Shown piece by piece: positions 18,906-28,905 of a DNA stretch of 64,000 nucleotides. The notes below the pieces were generated by a model. It was not told the DNA's origin and did no database searches. It saw only the letters and a list, made by a program, of their open reading frames with translations. This stretch comes from Caldora sp965222765 (lineage in GTDB: Bacteria > Cyanobacteriota > Cyanobacteriia > Cyanobacteriales > Coleofasciculaceae): positions 1-64,000 of the forward strand of contig CBDCVG010000006.1 of assembly GCA_965222765.1 (NCBI GenBank), in the 5' to 3' direction. Position 1 is the first letter of the stretch. Each line of letters starts with the position of its first letter. A program made the translations under genes and the position numbers.

Positions 18906-20036
18906 ATGAGGGGAGTCTGCCAGGACGTGGAGGTAATTTATCAACATTTATTTGAAGGGTTCCGGCAAGCTACTCGTGCTTCAGAGCAGACTTGCCACAA
19001 TGTAGCAATGCGTCTAGTTGATGAAGTCAATCGCATTTGTGATCAGAGCAATCGCATTCAAAAATCTGGAGAGATTGAGAGCTGGAAATATAAGCTAGCA
19101 GACCTTCGTCTTAAACAATGTCTGCGGTACTACAAATTGGGTTCGCTCCGAGGAAGGGTAGAACTACAAAGTACCTTAAGTGCGATCATCTATCGTTACA
19201 TTACGACACCTCAATCATTGGCAACCTACCAAGCAAGATTAACTCTGATCGAAGATTTCTTACAGGGATTCTATGTAGAATCATTAAGTGCTTTTCGGCG
19301 AGAAAATTCCCTAGAGGAAACTTATTCTCCCCAAAGACTTCTGGAGCTCTCAGAATACATGGCTTTTACTGAGCGTTATGGCAAGCGACGTATTCCCTTA
19401 GGAGCTGGTCGGTCTCAACAACTTATTATCCTACGAGCTCAGACATTTTCCCGACAGCAACCTCCAGAGAGTTCTGTTGATATGGACACAGCGGCTGAGG
19501 GAGGGGCACCAGATTCAGATGCGACGTGGAATGATTCCGCCGTACAGGAATTGCGGAAGACGATGGCGGAATCTGAGCCTGAACCCCTAGAGGATAATCT
19601 CCGCAAGACCATTATTGAGGAATTATTTGCATATTTTGAGGATCGTCAACAAAGCGATTGTGCTGACTACTTTACTTTGCGTCTGAGGGATCTTCCTGCC
19701 AGCGAAATTGAAGAAATTTTAGGTTTAACTCCTAGAGAGCGGGACTATTTGCAGCAACGCTTCAAATATCATCTCATTAGGTTTGCCCTTTCTCACCGTT
19801 GGCAACTGGTTCATGAGTGGCTCGACGCAGATTTGCAGAAAAATTTTGGTCTGACTCCAGGGGAGTGGCAACTGTTTCTGAAAAAAATTACCCCCCAACA
19901 GACGAAATTACTTGAGCTTAAACAACAAGAACGCTCTAATGAAGAAATTGCCCAAGCATTAGGCTGTACAGTAAACCAAGTAGAAAAGCGATGGTTTAAG
20001 TTACTTGAGCTTGCTTGGGATATTCGTAATAGTTAA
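18906..20036 (+). CDS. hetZ: HetZ family regulator
   Basis: HetZ is a cyanobacterial DNA-binding regulator known for early heterocyst differentiation in Anabaena, with relatives across filamentous cyanobacteria. The 376-residue product shows blocks I associate with HetZ: RVELQSTLSAIIYRYI, YQARLTLIEDFLQGFYVESL, LLELSEYMAFTERYGKRRIPL and QLIILRAQTFSRQQPPESSVDM, then a variable linker (about 195-235). The C-terminal part has helix-turn-helix-like features (TKLLELKQQERSNEEIAQALGCTVNQVEKRW). The following gene, 25 nt downstream, matches PatU3, the usual partner of hetZ. No heterocyst-specific genes are visible here, so a general role in filament patterning is as likely as heterocyst control. Confidence 0.85.
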   Translation: MRGVCQDVEVIYQHLFEGFRQATRASEQTCHNVAMRLVDEVNRICDQSNRIQKSGEIESWKYKLADLRLKQCLRYYKLGSLRGRVELQSTLSAIIYRYITTPQSLATYQARLTLIEDFLQGFYVESLSAFRRENSLEETYSPQRLLELSEYMAFTERYGKRRIPLGAGRSQQLIILRAQTFSRQQPPESSVDMDTAAEGGAPDSDATWNDSAVQELRKTMAESEPEPLEDNLRKTIIEELFAYFEDRQQSDCADYFTLRLRDLPASEIEEILGLTPRERDYLQQRFKYHLIRFALSHRWQLVHEWLDADLQKNFGLTPGEWQLFLKKITPQQTKLLELKQQERSNEEIAQALGCTVNQVEKRWFKLLELAWDIRNS

Positions 20037-20061
20037 GTATCCGGATCTGGTGCATCTCGAG

Positions 20062-21216
20062 ATGAATAGTGACATGGATAATAACTCAGACGCTTTATAT
20101 AACCGGCTAATGGCCTGGTTAAACCAAGAGTCTATTCCCCCTGCTTCACCACAAGCAGACTTGCCTTCCGAAGGCAGGATATCTGCCGGTGAAACAACGG
20201 CAGGGGAGTTTGAACAAGACCAGTTAGACCCAATTGATTCAGAAGAATTGAACATTGCATCCTTTAACAATAGCCAAGCCGATCAAGAAGAACCCTGGAC
20301 AGGTTTAGCAAATTTAACTCGTGAGGAAATGGAACTACTCGGCGGTGAAACCCGCCCCTACAACTGGGAAAAAATGCCAACAGTGCAAGACCGTTTCGAG
20401 GCCTTATTAAAGCGCCGAATACAATTTGAAATTGAACGTCACCCCCCACTGTTCCCTTGGGAGACGGAAATTTCTGACTATGAATCCGATAGTGTGAAGT
20501 CAAGCTACTCTGAAGGAAAAGTTTTAAGACCTTTCCCTGAGACTGTAGCAGGAGATTTTGTAACTCCGATCCACTTATGGATGCCACAACTATCTAACCT
20601 GACTCTACCCATTTCTCTACCAGAAAATGTTTTAGGGCGACTACTAAATGCCTGCTCCGAGGCGATGTCTTCCCAACGTCAGCTGGGAGCAAAATTGGTT
20701 AATGCTGTGGAAAACTTGTTTCCAAACCAATTACCTATGCTGAACCAGATGGCAGGGATGGTACTGATTTCGTCGAGTCCAGCTCGTGGAGGTAGCAGTA
20801 GCCTTGAACCATTACAATCCTTGCCTAGTAGCTATGAAGCCGCTGCAGCTGAACAAAAGATGCTCTTGGCTCTGTTGGCTGCGAAAGAGATTATCAGTAC
20901 TTTGACTGTATCGGTTTCTAGCACTCAAACACCAGTCGAGCGGCAATGGGAGACGGCATCTGGTGTTGTTAGGGTCAAGGCAGAATATCAGATGGCAGAA
21001 GGAGTGCCATTACTCCGCGTCATCAGTTATTTGCCTAGAGGGGGTAGTTTGGCATTACAAACACCTGAAGTCTCGGCAACAGCACAAAGAGCCTATCCAG
21101 GTTATCTGAGTGTGGAATTATTTGATTTACAGCCTAACCAAACTTATCCTCTAGAAATCCGCTTCCATGACTCACAACAGACGCCTTTAGTTTTTTCAAT
21201 TTGTTCGACAAGATAA
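20062..21216 (+). CDS. patU3: PatU3-like pattern-formation protein
   Basis: PatU3 acts with HetZ in heterocyst patterning in Anabaena; its biochemical activity is unknown. This 384-residue product (from the ATG at 20062) has the N-terminal YNRLMAWLNQE, a central VQDRFEALLKRRIQFEIERHPPLFPWETE and a C-terminal beta-rich domain (about 300-384) ending in EIRFHDSQQTPLVFSI. An earlier in-frame start at 20005 would overlap hetZ by 32 nt; I prefer 20062, and 20074 is also possible. Assignment rests on sequence pattern plus position behind hetZ. Confidence 0.8.
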   Translation: MNSDMDNNSDALYNRLMAWLNQESIPPASPQADLPSEGRISAGETTAGEFEQDQLDPIDSEELNIASFNNSQADQEEPWTGLANLTREEMELLGGETRPYNWEKMPTVQDRFEALLKRRIQFEIERHPPLFPWETEISDYESDSVKSSYSEGKVLRPFPETVAGDFVTPIHLWMPQLSNLTLPISLPENVLGRLLNACSEAMSSQRQLGAKLVNAVENLFPNQLPMLNQMAGMVLISSSPARGGSSSLEPLQSLPSSYEAAAAEQKMLLALLAAKEIISTLTVSVSSTQTPVERQWETASGVVRVKAEYQMAEGVPLLRVISYLPRGGSLALQTPEVSATAQRAYPGYLSVELFDLQPNQTYPLEIRFHDSQQTPLVFSICSTR

Positions 21217-21272
21217 TTAGTTTTTTGTTGTTTGTCATTGGTTGTTCGTTGCTTGTTTTTTGGATAATAAAC

Positions 21273-21302
21273 TAATGACCAATGACTAATGACCAATGAC
21301 TA
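21273..21302 (+). repeat. Heptanucleotide repeat supplying a start codon
   Basis: Four tandem units of aatgacc/aatgact. The last unit contains the ATG at 21296 used as start of the downstream membrane-protein gene. Confidence 0.8.
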
Positions 21303-23609
21303 AAACTCAGCAACGGCGGCGTCTCCCCTTTCTGAATCAGATGTGGCAGCGTTTTGAGCGAAATGTTGCTTCTAGGCCACTTCCTCTAGCAGAGGATTCA
21401 ATTTTGCTGCGGATACTGGTGCAGGGGTTGGTAGTTGTTGGGATTATTGCGGTAGATGTGGCAGCAGAAACTCAGATTAGCTTCTGGGCAGTGCCACTGA
21501 GTTTAGTTGGAGCAACCTGGAGTTGGTATCGTCGCCGCGATCGCAATATTCCGGTCAAATTTTTGTTGGCGATAGGGATGTTGCTGGCAATGGGGGCATT
21601 TTTTGGTAATTTATTTACTCAACTTAACGATACACGCTTAGTTTTAGCTGAGTTATTAATCCAGCTGCAAGTCCTCCACAGTTTTGACTTACCCCGCCGC
21701 AAGGATTTGGGCTATTCTATGGTCATTGGACTAATTCTGTTGGGTGTAGCTGCAACCCTGAGCCAAACTTTAGCCTTTGGTCCACTACTGTTAATATTTT
21801 TAGCGATCGCGCTACCGGTTCTGGTTCTCGACTACCAATCCCGCTTGGGTATATCTAATATAAGAAAGCGCCAAAAATTATTACCCTTGTCTTCTGGCTC
21901 CTCGCCTCTTGCCCTGAGACGCCTAAGTATATTTCTGTTGGTAATTGTCGGACTAGGGTTAGGGATTTTTGCCCTGATGCCTCGGTTTCCTGGCTATCAG
22001 TTGCAAACTTTTCCTGTCAGCTCCCCGATAGATCTGAGTAACCAAAATTTTCAGGACGATGATCGCGGCATTATTAATCCTGGCTATGTTACGGAGGGGG
22101 AAGAAGGTAATGGCACTGGAGGCGGAGTCAATCGCACTACCGGACCAGGAGAACTAGATGATACCTTTTACTATGGTTTTGGTGACCAAATTAACCAGAA
22201 CCTCCGGGGTGAACTAAAACCTAAGGTAGTATTACGGGTGCGTTCCCAGTCTCCTGGATTTTGGCGAGTGCAAGCATTTGATCACTATACCGGTCAAGGA
22301 TGGGAAATCTCCCGGAAAAAGGCTCTTATGGAAGCAACTCGACCAAATTGGTCTTATCAGTTTTTGCTCCCAACACCCTATGCTCCCGAGCGCACTAAAG
22401 AGGTAATTCAAACTTACACGGTAGTATCAGAACTGCCAAATATTATTCCGGCTTTGGCTTATCCCAGACGACTCTACTTTCCCACTAGGGAAGTAGCTGT
22501 AGACCTTGAAGGTAGTTTGCGATCGCCTCTAGGGTTATTAGAAGGACTCACCTACACGGTCATTTCTAAAGTACCTTATCGCGATCGCACTCTGTTACAG
22601 CAGGCAACGAATGATTACCCTGAAAGTATTTCCAACTACTATCTGGAAGTTCCTCCGGAAATTGCCGAACGGGTGCAACAAAGGACTGAGGAACTCTTAG
22701 CTACTTCACCCAAACCAATCACTTCACCCTACGAAAAAGCTCTTTATCTAGCTCAAGCTCTTAAACAGCGCTATAGTTTACCCCAAAATCCCCTAGGACT
22801 ACCTTTTCTAGGGGAAGATGAAGATTTAGTGGAAGCCTTTCTCTTCAAACATGAAGGGGGATACCCAGACCACTTTTCCAGCAGCTTGACAATCATGCTC
22901 CGTTCGATTGGTATTCCCGCGCGATTAGTAGTTGGGTTTGACACAGGGGGATTTCAACCCCTTTACTGGTTTGTATGTCGTCAGAAATACCGATGCTTAT
23001 GCCATGACTGAGGTCTATTTCCCCAAGTATGGCTGGTTTGCCTTTGATCCAATTCCTGGCCACGAACTGCTTCCTCAAAGTGTAGAAGAATCTCAAACCT
23101 TTGGTGTCCTGCGTCAGTTTTGGCAGTGGGTAGCGGGTTGGTTACCTTCGCCAGTTAACAATTGGCTCAGTAATCTGTGGAGTAGGATTATTGGTGTTGG
23201 GATTAAAGGATTTGTTTGGCTTTGGGGGTTATTGTCCAGTGGTTGGGTTGGCTTATTCACTGGTCTAATTTTAGCGATCGCTCTGAGTTTTTTAGGCTGG
23301 TTGGGTTGGCAGCAATGGAAAGGCTGGCGTTACCGTCGGTGGTTGGCCCAATTGCCTCCCATGGAAAACCTCTACCAACAAATGCTCAAAGTTCTAAGTA
23401 CTAAAGGTTATACTAAGCATCCGGCTCAGACACCCCTGGAATATGCTAGAAGCATGAGTCAAAATCATCCACTAGCTTCTACTGAAGTGATTGACGAGAT
23501 TTCTCATGCCTATGTCCGTTGGCGTTATGGTGGTCAAACACCTAATGTAAAACAGTTGCGGCAACAATTCAGGAATTGGATTAAGAGTAGTGAAATCTCC
23601 CGTCGCTAA
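21296..23609 (+). pseudogene. TgpA-like membrane protein with degenerate transglutaminase domain, one-base frameshift
   Basis: The gene encodes a DUF3488/TgpA-like protein: about five N-terminal membrane segments (residues 35-235), an extracytoplasmic transglutaminase-like domain (about 300-590), a C-terminal membrane helix (about 640-665) and a DUF4129-like tail. The first frame stops at 23011. The second continues with GDFNPFTGLYVVRNTDAYAMTEVYF. One extra A at about 22941 explains the break, and removing it gives a continuous 770-residue frame. The papain-like catalytic Cys and His appear missing: GGYPDHF has Pro524 where GYCDHF is usual, and NTDAYAMTEVYF has Tyr where DAHAW is usual, while the Asp (FDPIPGH) remains. 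So even the repaired protein may be non-catalytic. The start ATG lies in a heptamer repeat. Confidence 0.85.
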
Positions 23610-23650
23610 CCCTGAGGCAAAAGCGCAGGTTTCTCAGTGACTTTGCCTAC

Positions 23651-23980
23651 TGGCGCGACACAGCTAAAATAGGGTTTGCTGAATAAGTCGTAACTTTCGG
23701 GTTTGAATAGGTGGTAGGTGAGGTTGGAGGTGTTAGGTGTTAGGAAATGTCCCAAGTCGGTGCCAAGAAATTGAGCTCATCGATGCAAAAACCTTGGACT
23801 TGTTTGGCTTGCCATAGGATATAAAGCCTCGTCTGGCATAGCTTCCACACTTATTCAGCAAGCCCTAAAATAGTGGAATAAGTAGGTTGGGTGGAGCGAT
23901 AGCGTAACCCAACACCGGCGTATATTCTGTTGGGTTTCACTTCGTTACACCCAACCTACATTTTTAGGTGTGTCGCGCCA
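23651..23980 (+). mobile_element. MITE family A copy 1, interrupted by a family B element
   Basis: Terminal inverted repeats TGGCGCGACACAGCTAAAAT and, inverted, atttttaggtgtgtcgcgcca bound a body containing the palindromic 'taggttgggtgg ... cccaacctac'. The direct repeat CTAC occurs on both sides (23647-23650, 23981-23984), suggesting a 4-bp target duplication. A second element (23672-23865) splits it near its left end. Confidence 0.82.
23672..23865 (+). mobile_element. MITE family B, copy 1 (nested)
   Basis: A 194-bp element with inverted ends gggtttgctgaataag and cttattcagcaagccc, flanked by a perfect 7-bp duplication TAAAATA (23665-23671 and 23866-23872). It has no coding capacity and carries an internal heptamer-like stretch (ggtaggt, ggtgtta). 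A second copy is at 28906-29122; single ends occur at 12001 and 56363. Confidence 0.85.
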
Positions 23981-24002
23981 CTACAAACTTTGGAATATAG
24001 GA

Positions 24003-25572
24003 TTAAAAATCATCATCCAATATCCCTGCTTCACCCTCATCCGCAACACTCTGACGTAAACCACCAGGCAAGGCAGCAATAATTGCGTCTAGAACTCTAG
24101 CTACTGGTACTAATTCTAAGCCTACATCAGGTAAAGTTTGACCTTTAGGAATAATTGCTCGTTTAAAGCCTAACTTAGCAGCTTCTTTGAGACGGAGTTC
24201 CATCTGCGAAACTAGTCTTACTTGTTCCCCCTAAGCCCACTTCCCCAATCATAACTGTGCGGGAGTGAACTACGCGATCGCGAAAACTAGCAACCACCGC
24301 TACAGCTATTCCCAAATCTGCTGCTGGCTCCTCCACTGCCAAACCCCCAGCAGTAGCCACATAAGCATCTAGTTTTGACAAAGGAATCCCCACCCGTTTT
24401 TCTAGTACTGCTAGGATTTGTTGCAGGCGGCTGTAATCGATGCCTGTGGTTGAGCGCCGGGGGGAACCATAACTGGCAGGAGCAACCAGTGCTTGCAACT
24501 CTACCAAAATTGGACGAGTACCTTCACAAGCAACAACAGTAGCAGTGCCAGGACTCATTTCATCTCGATTGCCTAAAAATAGCTCCGAGGGATTGAGTAC
24601 CTCCTGCAAGCCTTTGTCTACCATTTCAAAAATACCAATCTCGTGGGTAGCACCGAAACGGTTTTTTACTGAGCGGAGGAGTCGATGGGAAGCAAAGCGA
24701 TCGCCTTCAAAATACAATACTGTATCTACTAAATGTTCTAAAACCCTTGGTCCTGCGATCGCACCTTCCTTAGTAACATGTCCGACAATGAACAGGGTAA
24801 TATTCTCCCGCTTTGCCACCTGCATCAGCGCTGAGGTACATTCTCGCACCTGTGCTACAGAACCCGGTGCAGAAGTCAAGGCAGCAAAGTAAAGAGTTTG
24901 GATACTGTCAATTACTGCTACCTGGGGTTTGAGAGACTCCAACTCCCGCAGAATTTCTTCTAAATCTGTCTCTGGCAACACAAAGAGGTTGGGTTCTTCA
25001 GCAGAGCTATTTTTAGTATCATCCTTCGTTTTTGAGTTTTTGGATTTAGTGCGCTTTTTTCCACTACCATTAGAAGTCTCTTCCTGAACTTCCTCTACTG
25101 GTTCCTCCCCAACACCCAAGCGAGCCGCTCGCAACTTCACCTGTTGTCCTGACTCTTCGGCACTGACATAAAGAATGTGGTGTGCCTTCGCTAATTGATT
25201 AGCGACTTGCAACAGCAGAGTTGATTTACCAATCCCCGGATCGCCGCCAATCAATACTAAAGAACCAGGAACAATGCCACCCCCTAATACTCGATCCAGT
25301 TCACCATAGCCGGAGTCAAATCTGAGCTGGGCGCCTTCGGAAATTTCCGAGAATTTAAGGGAAGATCTAGGTTGTGCTGGTTTTTGGCTTCCTGAGTGCT
25401 GATTTTGACGACTAGAGGATTGCCAACCTCCTCGATTAATCATATTGGCAGAGCTTGCTAACACCTCCTCTTCCAAAGTGTCCCAAGCTCCACAAGATGG
25501 ACATTTCCCGAACCATTGAGGAGATTCTGACCCGCAAGTATTACAAATATATAGGGATTTAGACTTAGGCAT
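24003..25572 (-). pseudogene. radA: DNA repair protein RadA (Sms), one-base frameshift
   Basis: RadA is a RecA-like ATPase that promotes branch migration during recombination. The frame has the N-terminal C4 zinc finger (CNTCGSESPQWFGKCPSCG), Walker A GGDPGIGKST, a Lys/Ser-rich insertion of about 45 residues after the first ATPase strand, the RadA motif KNRFGATHEIG and the C-terminal Lon-like domain (YVATAGGLAVEEPAADLG). The reading frame breaks after GEVGLGG; the rest (VSQMELRLKEAAKLGFKRAIIPKG...) continues in another frame. One surplus base in the TT at 24225-24226 accounts for it: without it the junction reads GLGGQVRLVSQMELRLKEA, and the whole gene is 522 codons, normal for RadA. This may be an assembly error and not a true pseudogene. 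Confidence 0.92.
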
Positions 25573-25752
25573 CCTGAGTTAAAAATATAAAAAACTTTTA
25601 AAAAATTTACTAACAAACATTAAGAAAAGCTGCAACTCTTGCAATATATCCTCTTAAAACCGTAAAAAACCTTCGTAAAGAGTTATATCTTAATAGATGA
25701 AGTGTTAATAAATTAACAATTTGGTGACCATTTTTCAGGAGTATTGGTTAAT

Positions 25753-26482
25753 TTGGAAGTCCATAAAGAAAAAATCCTTGTTGTCGATGATGAAGCTAGT
25801 ATCCGTCGTATCCTGGAAACTCGTCTTTCCATGATTGGCTATGATGTTGTCACGGCTGCCGATGGAGAAGAAGCCCTCGACACCTTTCGCGATGCCGAAC
25901 CTGATCTAGTAGTTCTAGATGTAATGATGCCTAAACTTGACGGCTATGGCGTCTGTCAGGAGTTACGTAAGGAATCTGACATCCCTATCATCATGCTAAC
26001 TGCCTTAGGAGATGTTGCAGGACCGAATTACAGGTCTAGAGTTAGGAGCTGATGACTATGTTGTTAAGCCCTTTTCTCCGAAAGAATTGGAAGCTCGCAT
26101 TCGTTCGGTATTGCGGCGGGTTGACAAAGTAGGTGCTTCCGGGATTCCCAGCTCTGGGGTTATCCATGTAGGAAGTATCAAAATTGATACCAACAAGCGG
26201 CAAGTTTATAAGGGAGATGAGCGCATCCGACTCACTGGTATGGAGTTCAGTCTCCTAGAGTTGTTAGTCAGCCGCTCTGGTGAGCCTTACTCTCGCTCAG
26301 AAATTTTGCAGGAAGTATGGGGATATACCCCAGAGCGCCACGTTGATACCCGTGTGGTGGATGTCCATATCTCCAGGTTACGAGCAAAGTTAGAAGATGA
26401 TCCCAGTAATCCTGAGCTCATTCTGACAGCGCGAGGTACCGGTTATTTGTTCCAAAGAATTATTGAACCAGGAGAAGAATAA
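25753..26482 (+). pseudogene. rpaB: Response regulator RpaB, one-base frameshift
   Basis: RpaB is the OmpR-type regulator that controls high-light and photosystem genes in cyanobacteria and is generally indispensable. The receiver domain has KEKILVVDDEASIRRILETRLSMIGY and phospho-acceptor Asp56 in VVLDVMMPKLDGYG. The second frame carries the rest of the receiver (DRITGLELGADDYVVKPFSPKELEARI) and the winged helix (LTGMEFSLLELLVSR, EILQEVWGY, RVVDVHISRLRAKLEDDPSNP). An extra G at 26020-26021 separates them; removing it restores GDVADRITGLELGADD and a 242-residue protein. I start at the TTG of 25753, 11 nt after AGGAG, which gives the usual short N-terminus; a TTG at 25744 is too close to the ribosome site. 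Confidence 0.92.
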
Positions 26483-26660
26483 GGTATTAGGTGTTAGGTA
26501 TTAGGTATTAGGTATTAGGTGTTAGGTACTAGATAGACTTAAGAGCCCTCTACAGGGACGGTGGCACCTAGTATAGCTTTTTGAAAACACACCCTATTCC
26601 CTATTCCCTATTCCCTATTCCCTATTCCCTATTCCCTATTCCCTGTTCCCTATTCCCTCA
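26482..26660 (+). repeat. Two heptanucleotide arrays between rpaB and the next gene
   Basis: 26484-26530 has units of attaggt/gttaggt; 26593-26655 has about nine units of attccct. No gene lies between them. Confidence 0.85.
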
Positions 26661-26668
26661 TATCTAGC

Positions 26669-27338
26669 ATGACAAAACCCGATCAAAACTATGTACTGCG
26701 GCAATTGCCGTTTGTTGTTGGTGGATTAGGCGGCGTACTGCTGGTGCTTAACCGCTTACTGACACCACAGCTAACAGACTCTCAGGCTCGTTCAGATGTT
26801 CTGGGGGTAATTTTAAGTGGAGTGTTGATTTTGACGGGTTTACTATGGCAACAGGTACAGCCGCGCTCGCCTGATGCAGTTGATTTAGTTGGTGAGGAAG
26901 GTTTTGAACTAGCTCCAGCATTACCAACTGAAGTAAAAACTGAATTGGCTTGGGCATCCCATCTATTATTAACCAATACGGCAACGCGATCGCTTGTTGT
27001 TTTCTATCAAGGTAAAGTCCCTACTCCGTCGAGGTATCTTGGGAAATAATCCAGAGGTGAAACCAGGAGCAATCTTACAGCGGGTTCAACAGAAACAAAA
27101 AGCTGTCTATTTAGTTAACCTCAAGATTTATCCAGGGCGTATTGAGTTTGATTATTTACCAGAAAATACTCAAGGAGTTATTTGTCAACCTCTTGGTAAT
27201 CAAGGTGCTTTAATTTTGGGAGCTAATGCCCCTCGCAGTTACACTAAACAAGATGAAAATTGGGTGGCGGGGATTGCAGATAAACTGGCAAATACCTTGA
27301 GTCAATATAGTAATGATTTTGCAGCTGCTGATATTTAA
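26669..27338 (+). pseudogene. Cofactor assembly of complex C subunit B family protein, one-base frameshift
   Basis: Proteins of this family take part in attaching haem ci to cytochrome b6 of the cytochrome b6f complex (known from the CCB pathway). The N-terminus has two membrane segments (about 12-30, 42-60), followed by VDLVGEEGFELAPALP, VKTELAWASHLLLTNTATRSLVVFY and a C-terminal soluble part (GILGNNPEVKPGAILQRV, PENTQGVICQPLGNQGALILG). The frame shifts at a CCC run (27019-27021); deleting one C restores YQGKVLLRRGILGNNPEVK and a 222-residue protein. The downstream DUF456 gene starts directly after the stop. Confidence 0.82.
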
Positions 27339-27881
27339 ATGTATTTAACAATTCTTTACTCGGTATTAATTGCTGCCATGCTTGTGGGAGTTGTCGGAGC
27401 TGTTGTTCCTGGCATTCCTGGTCCTAGTCTGATTTTAGGGGCTATTCTGATTTGGGTTCTTGTTCAAGGTTTTGGTAGCATTGGCTGGCCTCTAGTTGCT
27501 ATTTTTGTCATTTTGATCTTGAGTGCGGGAGTTGAATTTTTAGCTACCTACTTGGGAGCAAAACGTGCTGGTGCTAGCAAGTGGGGGCAAGCAGGGGCAG
27601 TTTTGGGTTTAGTGCTGGGGTTTTTTTGGTTTGCTGCCTGCTCTGCCTTTTGGTGGTCCTTTGTTGGGTATTCTAATTGGGGTCCTATCCTCGGAGCATT
27701 TATCGGGGAGTTTCTCTATCGACGTAAGTTGGAGCTAGATTCAAGAATCAAAGTGGCTTTTAAAGCTGGTGTAGGAATTGTGGTAGGTTCGCTGATAGGT
27801 AATTTGATTGAAGCACTATTGGCACTTGCCTCGGTGGTTATCTTTGTCGTTAGCACTTGGCCTCCTGGAGCTGGAATTTAG
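27339..27881 (+). CDS. DUF456 domain membrane protein
   Basis: A 180-residue integral membrane protein of the DUF456 family. The family signature VVGAVVPGIPGPSLILGAILIW (about 18-39) and the second half GPILGAFIGEFLYRRKLELDSRIKVAFKAGVGIVVGSLIGNLIE are both present, giving about five membrane segments. Its function is unknown. The ATG immediately follows the stop of the preceding frame, so the pair is likely translated from one mRNA. Its 3' end overlaps the 3' end of the opposing GT2 gene by 66 bp. Confidence 0.88.
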   Translation: MYLTILYSVLIAAMLVGVVGAVVPGIPGPSLILGAILIWVLVQGFGSIGWPLVAIFVILILSAGVEFLATYLGAKRAGASKWGQAGAVLGLVLGFFWFAACSAFWWSFVGYSNWGPILGAFIGEFLYRRKLELDSRIKVAFKAGVGIVVGSLIGNLIEALLALASVVIFVVSTWPPGAGI

Positions 27882-28706
27882 CTGTATTCCGGGAGAAGCC
27901 CCAGGTACTACCGCGTAGGGAAGTCTTAGAAACAACTTTTTTTTACCCAGATTGAGGTAAAACCAGAGCAATACTCTGATAAAATCAAAACTTGAAGTAA
28001 CTAAACGACCATAGCCAAAGTTACTAACTCCTGAAAAGCGAGGATACCAAGGAGTAGGAACTTCAGTGACACAATAGCCCATAGCACTAAGGATTGCCAG
28101 CAGGTAGCGATGGGTAATTAACTCAAGAGGCAAATCTGCTAAAACATCCCGACGGATTAATTTGATCCAGTTCATATCGTGGATAGTCATACCAAAAGCT
28201 AGCCGACAGACTCTGTTAGCAAGTTGAGAAGAGCCAGTTTTGCCATCGCCGCGATTTTGTCGCCAACCTGCGATCGCATCTACTCCAGTAGTAGTAGCAT
28301 TAAGCAGTGCGGGTATATCCATCCGTGGATCGCTTTCTAGATCCCCTTGTCCCCAAAAGAGCCAATCAGTTTGCACCTGTGTTAAAGCAGTTTTCCAGAC
28401 TTGGGTAACTCCTCGGGGACTATTGTGGTGAAAAACCTTTAAAAAGGGGTATTTTTCCTGTAGGCTCTCCAGAATTGTTGGAGTATCATCTGTACTGCCA
28501 TCGTTAATTACTAGAACTGGCAACTCGTAACCAAGATATGAGAAGGTTTCGTCGAGTAAAGATAGTAGTCTTGGGAGATTTCCTGCCTCATTTAATGCAG
28601 GTATAACGATGGTTACTGAACCAGTGATAATCGGTTTTTCAATTATTGTGACTAAAGTATCTGAGGTGAGAAACTTGTGGTTACTAGGTTGGTGATCAAT
28701 AACCAT
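27816..28706 (-). CDS. Family 2 glycosyltransferase, copy 1
   Basis: A GT-A fold sugar transferase (GT2, DPM1-like) of 296 residues. It shows VTIVIPALNEAGNLPRLL, VLVINDGSTDDTP (nucleotide-sugar binding), a DxD-like region GQGDLESDP, and a C-terminal acceptor part (DMNWIKLIRRDVL, PTPWYPRFSGVSNFGYGRL). There is no strong membrane helix. It is about 80% identical by eye to the gene at 49921 on the opposite strand; the two diverge after FYxNLGK, so the last roughly 45 residues here (which overlap the DUF456 gene antisense) may not be ancestral. It probably transfers a sugar to a lipid or glycan acceptor of the surface locus. Confidence 0.88.
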   Translation of the reverse strand: MVIDHQPSNHKFLTSDTLVTIIEKPIITGSVTIVIPALNEAGNLPRLLSLLDETFSYLGYELPVLVINDGSTDDTPTILESLQEKYPFLKVFHHNSPRGVTQVWKTALTQVQTDWLFWGQGDLESDPRMDIPALLNATTTGVDAIAGWRQNRGDGKTGSSQLANRVCRLAFGMTIHDMNWIKLIRRDVLADLPLELITHRYLLAILSAMGYCVTEVPTPWYPRFSGVSNFGYGRLVTSSFDFIRVLLWFYLNLGKKKLFLRLPYAVVPGASPGIQLNSSSRRPSANDKDNHRGKCQ

Positions 28707-28737
28707 TATTTTCTAGATTTGTTATAAAACTATTTAG

Positions 28738-28757
28738 GGGCGCACCGACGTGCGCCC
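28738..28757. repeat. Palindrome gggcgcaccgacgtgcgccc
   Basis: A 20-nt near-perfect palindrome that recurs in inverse form at 42954-42973. Confidence 0.7.
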
Positions 28758-28860
28758 TCAACCCACAGAGTGAAGCGGTAGAGTAACTCAACGCTGGAGG
28801 ATATTCCGTTGGGTTTCACTTCGTTACACCCAACCTACATTTTTAGCTGTGTCACGCCAC
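28758..28860 (+). mobile_element. MITE family A, left-truncated copy 2
   Basis: Only the body and right end are kept: gttgggtttcacttcgttacacccaacctac leads to the end sequence ttttagctgtgtcacgcca. The left inverted repeat is missing, replaced by the palindrome at 28738. Confidence 0.7.
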
Positions 28861-28905
28861 TATCAAGGGGAAATTTTTTCTAGGAAATCACCTACCACCT
28901 ATCTA

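Noticed and set aside
24545..24892. A 115-codon frame opposite radA
   Set aside because: Shadow of the conserved RadA coding strand with no likeness of its own.
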